This document shows, in pieces, positions 57,701-64,000 of a DNA stretch of 64,000 bases. The translations under genes were made by a program, and so were the position numbers. The stretch's first letter is position 1. Each line of letters begins with the position of its first letter. Origin of the DNA: Siphonodentalium dalli (Eukaryota; Mollusca; Scaphopoda; Gadilida; Siphonodentaliidae). The notes under the pieces are model-generated. The model was not told the origin of the DNA. It searched no databases and saw nothing but the letters and a program-made list of their open reading frames with translations. The DNA lies in the NCBI GenBank assembly GCA_032622095.1, contig CP136069.1, positions 101,708,278 to 101,772,277 on the forward strand, written 5' to 3'.

Positions 57701-60540
57701 TTAACCCTTTACCCATCACATCGGCATTTGTCGGCATCCAGGTCTGCCATCACGTCGGCTTTTATCGGCTTTTTTTTTTACCAAGGTTACACTGGTTTTA
57801 GAAGCACTAATTGCATCATTGTTATACGATGAATCGGCATCAAACTTGCTATTCATATTGGTATGATTATAATTTGTGTGTTTTGGTGACTTTAATCAGC
57901 TTTAATGGTATTTTTATACCAAAATAATACACATTTAAAAAAAAATTGAAGACGCGATCGCGATACAACGGAAATCGAAACAGGAAACCAGCAGCCGGAA
58001 GAAATTTGCAATGTTTGATCTGACTATAGATTAATATTTGCTCAACTTGTCGAAGATTGTGATAAATAGTTAAAAGTAATAGATCAAATTCATTCAATGT
58101 AATACTTCTACAGGCAATTTTATGAATACAAATATAAATAATTGTCAAAATCCAGGGTGCTTGTTGACCAATTTGCTGCGTTTCCAGCGTGGATGCCAAG
58201 GACGCTATGTTGTTACGCATATTGTAATAAAGTGTTTATTACTTACTATTCATCTAAATAATTTAATACGCCAACCATATGTAGCAACAACATTGTTATA
58301 CCTCACATATATATCATTTTGTTTTTATTAATAAAGTTATTCGAGAGAATAATACATTAGTTTGTCTTGGAGATTGTATCTCTCACGGGCACGTTCAATC
58401 GATAATCAGCAAAGCGACATGCATCCAGCGTAACGTAAAGTCAGCCCAATTCAACTGCGAGTCGGGAGCGAACTGTCATGACGTTGCCGTAAATGGAAGT
58501 TTTTGTGAATGAGCTTTGATTTTTTAAGAATGAAATTAAAATGGCCAATAAAATTAAAGTTTTAAATGGCCTTCCCAGAGTTCAATTTGTTTTTGGGTTA
58601 AGTTTGAATATGGCGACTGGTGGGGGAAGTCACGATTTTTCCCCCGACGGGGAAAACCTGTTTCCAGATTTGGACGAATTATTTACATCGGACTCATCTG
58701 CTGATGAGTTCGATTGGTTTGTTGAAGGGCATTCGCCCTCAAAAAATTTCCCCAGTTATTTTCATGACGCTCCTGGGTAGCAACATGAGTTGGAAGTTTC
58801 GCCTATCTCCGGCATTGCTGACAGCCAATTATCAAGCATCAGAACGAGCCAATTGTCAACTTACTCATGTCTTGATATGAGCGACTTTGGTTCAGGCCTA
58901 AGTTTCAATGAGCTTAGCAGCAGCGCGAGTAATTGCTCCGATTCGGATTCTGATAGTGATACTGATAGTTCGGATGATGGTTTTGACGAAACTGATGATA
59001 TTCCACTAATACAGTGGGCCAGGTGGCGAAAGCACAGAATAACTCCTACGTCGTGCAAAGAATTCACCGAGAAAGAAGGGCCACAACTAACAGATGCCAA
59101 TATAGAGAGCATGACTCCGGCAGATTATTTTCTGCTCTTTTTTGCCGAGTCATATTTCGGTGTTATTACTGAGCAAACAAATATTTTCGCTCGTCAAAAT
59201 CAAGATGACAGAACGGATGACACTTGGTATGATACCACAGAAAACGAAATAAGAGCTTTCATATCCATGAACATCATCATGGGTGTTCATCCGCTTCCTC
59301 GTCTGGAAGATTATTGGTCAAGCGATGACCGGCTCCATGTCGCCGGTATCGCCAAAATAATGCCGATCAATAGATATATTAAATTAAATCAATATTTCCA
59401 CTTGGAAGATAATTCCAAAGACGACGGTAGTCGGTTGTTCAAAGTGAAAGGTATTATTGATATGTTTAACACCCGAGCACAAGACCGGGAGGTGTACGCC
59501 CCGATGCGTGATTTAAGTGTGGATGAGGCCATGATTGGGTTTAAGGGTAGAACTACCTTAAAACAATATTTGCCAAAGAAACCCACCAAGTGGGGAATAA
59601 AGGCCTGGATGCTTGCAGACAAAAAAGGTTTTTGCCTCCAGACTAATATTTATGAAGGCAAGCAGGACACTGACCCCCAGCGTTTGCTCGGGGAAAGTGT
59701 TGTGTTGAATTTCATCGAACCTTATGCCGCCAAGTCATAAAGACTTTATTTTGACAATTATTTCAACAGCATCACATTGATGAACGAATTGTCACGCATG
59801 GGGGTGTACGGCTGCGGTACTGTGCGGTCCAATCGCAAGGGGTTGCCAAAGGAGGTAAAGAACATCAAGAAAGCTGGAAAGTATTTATCCAGGGGTGACA
59901 GTATAGTTTACCAGAAAGGTAACCTATATGTCACCTTATGGAAAGATAAGAGGGAAGTACTGATGTTGTCAAATCATGGCAACAAGGATAAAGTGGACGT
60001 CGAAAGACGATCTGGTACGTGTAGAGTCAATGTCCCCTGCCCCAAGACCGTGGTACAATATAACCAGTCCATGGGCGGTGTTGACCTTTCCGACCAATTT
60101 AGGTCGTATTATACCGTTGGGCGGAAAGGTCACAAGTACATGGCCTGGTACATTATTGAACTCTGCCTCATAAATGGATATGTTATTTTCAAGGATTGCG
60201 GCACGGGGGGGTAGGAAGAAAAAGTACACATCGGAGGATTTCCGGTTGGGTGTTTGTACTGGGTTAACACAGGGATTCTCCTCTCGCAAGAGAAAAGCCT
60301 GCACTGGCAATAAAATCAATCCTTTGAAGGTAACAATCCCAGAGGCCAACAGAGGCATGCACAAGGTGGTCAAATTTCCAGGTAGGAGAAAAACTTGTGT
60401 TTGGTGCAGGATGGTGAAGGCTAGAACCCAAGGAGGTTATTTGAAAGAATCCAGCTATGGATGCGAGTTGTGTGGAGTGCATTTGTGCTGCCCAACGAAA
60501 AGCACATGTTTTAACGACTACCACAATTGAGCACGATCAC
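57701..60540 (+). mobile_element. piggyBac element (right end not located)
   Basis: TTAA (57701-57704) followed by CCCTTTACCCATCACATCGG fits a piggyBac left end, since piggyBac elements insert at TTAA and begin with CCC. Sub-terminal ATCGGCATTTGTCGGC and TCGGCTTTTATCGGC repeats follow. A transposase pseudogene occupies 58610-60530. I could not find a matching inverted end plus TTAA downstream, so the right boundary is open. Confidence 0.7.
58610..60530 (+). pseudogene. piggyBac transposase, lightly damaged
   Basis: About 640 codons, start chosen at 58610 (MATGGGSHDF) although an in-frame ATG exists at 58541. An acidic N-terminus precedes a DDE_Tnp_1_7 core: PADYFLLFFAESYFGVITEQ, ENEIRAFISMNIIMGVHPLP, DLSVDEAMIGFKGRTTLKQY, YFDNYFNS and QSMGGVDLSDQFRSYY. 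The three expected catalytic Asp are all present (codons at 59522, 59753 and 60083). The C-terminus has the Cys-rich zinc region CVWCRMVK..CELCGVHLCC. Lesions: TAG at 58778, TAA at 59738, and a frameshift at a run of seven G at 60205-60211. Everything else is open, so inactivation looks recent. It lies antisense in an intron of the BET gene. Confidence 0.93.
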
Positions 60541-61640
60541 GCTTTCACACCAAGATAAGGTCATTATTGCCACATTTTATCCATGGGTACTCAATATTCC
60601 AGGACATGCATGCATATTGTGTTTGTATTAAATGAAATTAATTAGATGACTTAGATTGGACATTCATACGTGGATTTTCGCTTTGAATTTACCGAACTGG
60701 TCACGTAATAATTGAGATAAATTTGAACTCCACTGTTCATAAATACAATTGCATGTACCATGTAACATGTGGCAATAATGACCCCCGTCTCATTTGCTAC
60801 TGAATATATAGGAAACTGGACTCTGCGCCATATGATTTCCATCAATTTACTGCATTGAACTTGATTAATTTCGAATCCCATGAAATATATGAAACATATG
60901 AGATTGAACAAAGACAATTATTTGTGATGGTGATGTTTTTACATTGTGATACCTGTAGTCCACTAATCATTGACGGTACTCGGTATAATTATATCAATGA
61001 AAGAATGTAAATGAACATGATACATAAATGATACATATGATCAACACAGATAGCCTATGTGCATGCTTTGGAAATAAATAAATTGTTATTAACATGCACC
61101 CGACAATTCGGTACATGTGCATCATGCACAATATACACAAATCGACGGGTAATGTATATACATAAGCTTGAAGCGTGATCGTGTCAAAATTTTATGGAAT
61201 ATACTGACCACCCGAGCTGCCTCTGTGACTTAATTGTATTCACGGTCAAGGTGTAAGGGGTAACCCAAGATAATGCCAAGCCTAGTCAGTACTCCGATGA
61301 AATATTGTTGACTATTAACAAATGGGCTTCATTTTATCCCAAAGTAATTTTGAAGCGGGCGTACAAACGGATAACACACGGTCAAAAATGAGTTGGCTTT
61401 TATGTGACCCGACGTGGTGTCAAACTTCAATTCAGCCCAAAATTATATGACGCCATGTTTCTATTTTAGTCAATTGGAATCCCCAAATTTATAATATAGG
61501 TCACACCATTGAGTACAACAATTCATTTATGAAATCTTCGACATTTACAGATAATTTTGCAGCGAAGAACATCATTTTACAAGATCTGGTTGAAACACAA
61601 TGAATTATATGGTTCGATAGTTAAATATGCACTCATGAAA
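60541..61640. other. Unassigned sequence
   Basis: No gene, module repeat or terminal repeat recognised. A minus-strand frame of 88 codons at 60651-60917 is unmatched. Confidence 0.4.
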
Positions 61641-61652
61641 ATTTCTAATTAA

Positions 61653-62310
61653 CACCTGCAGTCAGCATGGGCTTATCCGAGCTAAACTGCCAGAAATGGT
61701 GAGGATGGGGGACTGCTAGATCATGTCATGAATCTCTACCCTGGCTAACGCCAGTGTAGATATTCATGGCGTGATCTAGATTACTGCATGATGAGTGAGG
61801 AATTAACTGACCACTATATGATACAAATGGTGTGAAACACTAGGTCTTGGCATTATCATAATCATCCGTGGTTAAGTGGTCCTGCTAACTTCTATGGTGT
61901 TTGTGGATACTGCTGAATTGCTGCGATCATGGTAGGCAAATAAAATTCCTGTCAAATTGCAAGCACCTGAGCAGCTATTGTTGAAATATTTTAAAGTGCA
62001 TTAGTTCTTGAATATTTCACACAGATACTGGATTTTCTTCAATTCGTTCAGATTAATTACCCCAACAATGCAAAAATGAAAACTTTTTCTTAACAAACAG
62101 AACCCACCAATGGCATAGCAAATTAGCAGGACCTCTTAACCAGGGATGATAATGGGGTTTTGTCTCTACATTTACCACTTTGGCAACCTCTTAGCCCTGG
62201 ATTCATAATTGTTATGGTCATGACAAGGATAGTATTGTCTTATGTCTCATATTTTCTCTCGGTAAGATCTTCAGTCAGCATGGGCTTATCCGAGCTAAAC
62301 TGAGTCGGGT
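61653..62310. repeat. Dispersed repeat pair, hairpin and inverted repeat
   Basis: CAGTCAGCATGGGCTTATCC followed by GAGCTAAACTG occurs at 61657 and 62272. A hairpin at 61714-61783 pairs CTAGATCATGTCATGAAT with ATTCATGGCGTGATCTAG. GGTTAAGTGGTCCTGCTAAC (61871) is inverted at about 62123-62142 (TTAGCAGGACCTCTTAACC). This looks like a small foldback element with its flanks; no coding sequence. Confidence 0.6.
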
Positions 62311-62399
62311 GTATATATTGAACAATTGGGACAGTACTGATCCTTGTTTTTGCATCATCTGATCATAACAGCCATTGAAAAGACCGCTGTCACTCACAA

Positions 62400-63020
62400 G
62401 TATGTCAAACCTGGTGTGGTTTGAACTGTTTTGGTATATATTGAATTTGGAGAGTTTCTGTGAAACTAGTGACTTTCACTGTGTTGATGATAACTGGCAA
62501 TTAATTTTGGCGACCTTCATAATGCAGTGATAACTGGTAGTTTCATGGAAAATACTCACCATATTCAGTATATATCAAGTACAGTCCATACAATACCAGG
62601 ATTGTTCATACTAAATACTGGGTATGTCAAACCTGGTGTGGTTTGAACTGTTTTGGTATATATTGAATTTGGGGAGTTTCTGTGAAACTAGTGACTTTCA
62701 CTGTATTGATGATAACTGGCAATTAATTTTGGCGACCTTCATAATGCAGTGATAACTGGTAGTTTCGTGGAAAATACTCACCATATTCAGTATATGAATT
62801 TTTCATACTAAATACGGGGTATGTCAATTATCATGGGTCTATAGTTTGAACTATTCTGATAAATACTGTATTTAGGGAGTTTTCTGTTAAGCTAGCGACT
62901 TTTACTGCATGATTGAAAACTGGTAATTAATATTGGCGACCTTCATCGTGCAGTAATAACCGGTAGTTCAATTGATTGCACTCCCTAACTCCAGTATACA
63001 TGGAGTACAGACCATACAAA
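62400..63020 (+). repeat. Three-copy tandem repeat, 222 then 197 bases
   Basis: GTATGTCAAACCTGGTGTGG begins copies at 62400 and 62622; a diverged third starts at 62819. Each contains GATAACTGGCAATTAATTTT, GGCGACCTTCATAATGCAG and ATACTCACCATATTCAGTAT. Copies 1 and 2 are nearly identical; the second lacks about 25 bases at its end. Confidence 0.88.
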
Positions 63021-64000
63021 TCTAGTTGGCCTATTTCACTTCACTGCACTTTGATAAAAACTATAGCTTGCAGTTTAGTGGTCGAGTACTACATATAAAG
63101 ATGTATATGTACATGTAATGTATTTCAAATGAGACTGCAAATAATACATCAAGTATGACAATACCGCTCAATATATTGAGTAGACTCTCCAAATTTGTTT
63201 CTGGTCTCGGAATGAACTTTGCTATTGATCAGTAATAGAATTTTTTCGAGTTGTAATAATTTGAGGCATTTATCCGGTGCATCAATGGCATGTGGATTGA
63301 GTCACCATATTTGACTGAAAACCGAAAAATGAGATATGAAATAACTGATACAATCAGTGTATGCCTACTAAGCTTTTAGGACATTTATAGTTACATGTAG
63401 GTCCAGGGAGGTGCTCCCCACCAGGACTATTTGAGAGTGCATGCCCTGATAGTGCATGTTGAGGGTTGATGATGAATTATATTGCCCCCGCCCCCATTGC
63501 ATTTGTTGCATGTTAAATGCACACGATTCTACTTGCATTACACTACCAGGGGGTGGGTTGCTAAAACGAGTAGAAATATAAACTTAAAAACATTTAATTT
63601 TAAAATGAATGGGCCACTTTAAAAAACACGCACTTTGACACTCTAATTCAAAGTGGCGCGCTCATTTTTAATATTTTATAATATCTATTTTTACTGACCA
63701 TACACTAACCCATTAATCCCAACCACAACCAATATACATGTGCAGTAGCAGAGTTTACATGGGTACCGTTAATGACTGGGTCATCCATGAAACTCCCTGG
63801 TCCCATGTTTACCCTGCTGCATATATGTATAACTGAATGATGGTTAGTGGTTTCTTTCACTTGTACCATAGATTTTGATGGCACAAATAGTGTTCGGTAA
63901 AATGTACATGTATATAATGTTCATGTAGCTTAATTATCCCCATATTTGGAATTTATTTTGTTTTCTGCATAAAAGACATAAAGGTAAACACAAGTTATAC
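63021..64000. other. Unassigned sequence at the window edge
   Basis: No exon of the BET gene or other gene was recognised. 63590-63680 holds an inverted pair (TAAAATGAATGGGCCACTTT and AAAGTGGCGCGCTCATTTTT), likely another small element. Confidence 0.4.

Noticed and set aside
58861-60524. Minus-strand ORFs within the piggyBac region
   Set aside because: Antisense shadows of the plus-strand transposase, whose domains and catalytic residues are recognisable.
57340-64000. Search for the bromodomain-2 exon of the BET gene
   Set aside because: No minus-strand segment resembling the bromodomain core (for example a YNP motif or KPMDL) was found; it is presumed outside the window.

Overview
This is a eukaryotic window, almost certainly from a lophotrochozoan animal and most likely a bivalve mollusc. 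The clearest evidence is part of one intron-rich animal gene with consensus splice sites, surrounded by dense transposable elements (TEs). Many TEs are of the tandem-repeat-containing, hairpin-ended kind known from bivalves. No bacterial-style operons, tRNA or rRNA genes, or CRISPR arrays were seen. Species assignment is inference.

Host gene: four exons on the minus strand (57339-57109, 51757-51337, 16793-16617 or 16623, 12373-12242) encode the middle and C-terminal half of a BET-family bromodomain protein (BRD2/3/4-like). They cover the tail of bromodomain 2, an acidic Ser/Asp/Glu stretch, a Lys-rich coiled region, the complete ET (extra-terminal) domain, and the start of the C-terminal coiled segment. 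All junctions keep frame (phases 0, 1, 1). Introns are about 5.4, 34.5 and 4.2 kb. The bromodomain exons should lie beyond the right edge, and the last exons to the left or unrecognised in 1-12 kb. The 34.5-kb intron interrupts the ET domain.

Repeat landscape. (1) Hairpin-ended, non-autonomous elements built of roughly 110-170-bp tandem modules, with sub-terminal inverted repeats and often a GACGGACGG-type spacer before the 3' hairpin. I call these families F1 (5.3-7.7, 15.4-17.2, 47.7-49.1, 51.9-55.2 kb), F2 (11.6-12.0, 12.9-13.9, 14.4-15.0, 22.4-27.4, 43.4-45.6, 47.5-47.7, 56.8-56.9 kb), F3 (8.4-9.3 kb and relatives to 11.0 kb) and F4 (38.3-40.7, 49.3, 57.5 kb). (2) hAT-type elements with 8-bp target duplications at 863-3783, 18569-19655, 35447-36799, 44469-45508 and 51974-52971, plus probable ones at 33991-35087 and 47782-48528. 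(3) A Mutator-like element with TIRs of about 100 bp at 53364-54732. (4) A nearly intact piggyBac element with a broken transposase at 57.7-60.5 kb. (5) A broken DDE (pogo/CENP-B-like) transposase at 40.7-42.1 kb. (6) A 5'-truncated LINE at 24463-25442 with a 15-bp target duplication. (7) RTE-like 3' tails at 45.8-47.4 kb. (8) Minisatellites, large palindromes (3.8-5.2, 28.4-32.8 kb) and seven G or C homopolymer tracts.

Many insertions are nested, so their order can be read: F1 and F2 modules are the older layer, interrupted by hAT, Mutator-like, LINE-bearing and other elements. The most unusual signals are the shared 5' head (AACAAGAGG) and shared architecture of otherwise different module families, the matched sub-terminal arrays of the hAT elements, and the nested palindromes at 28-33 kb. 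TE family names rest on structure and motif recognition; no database search was possible.
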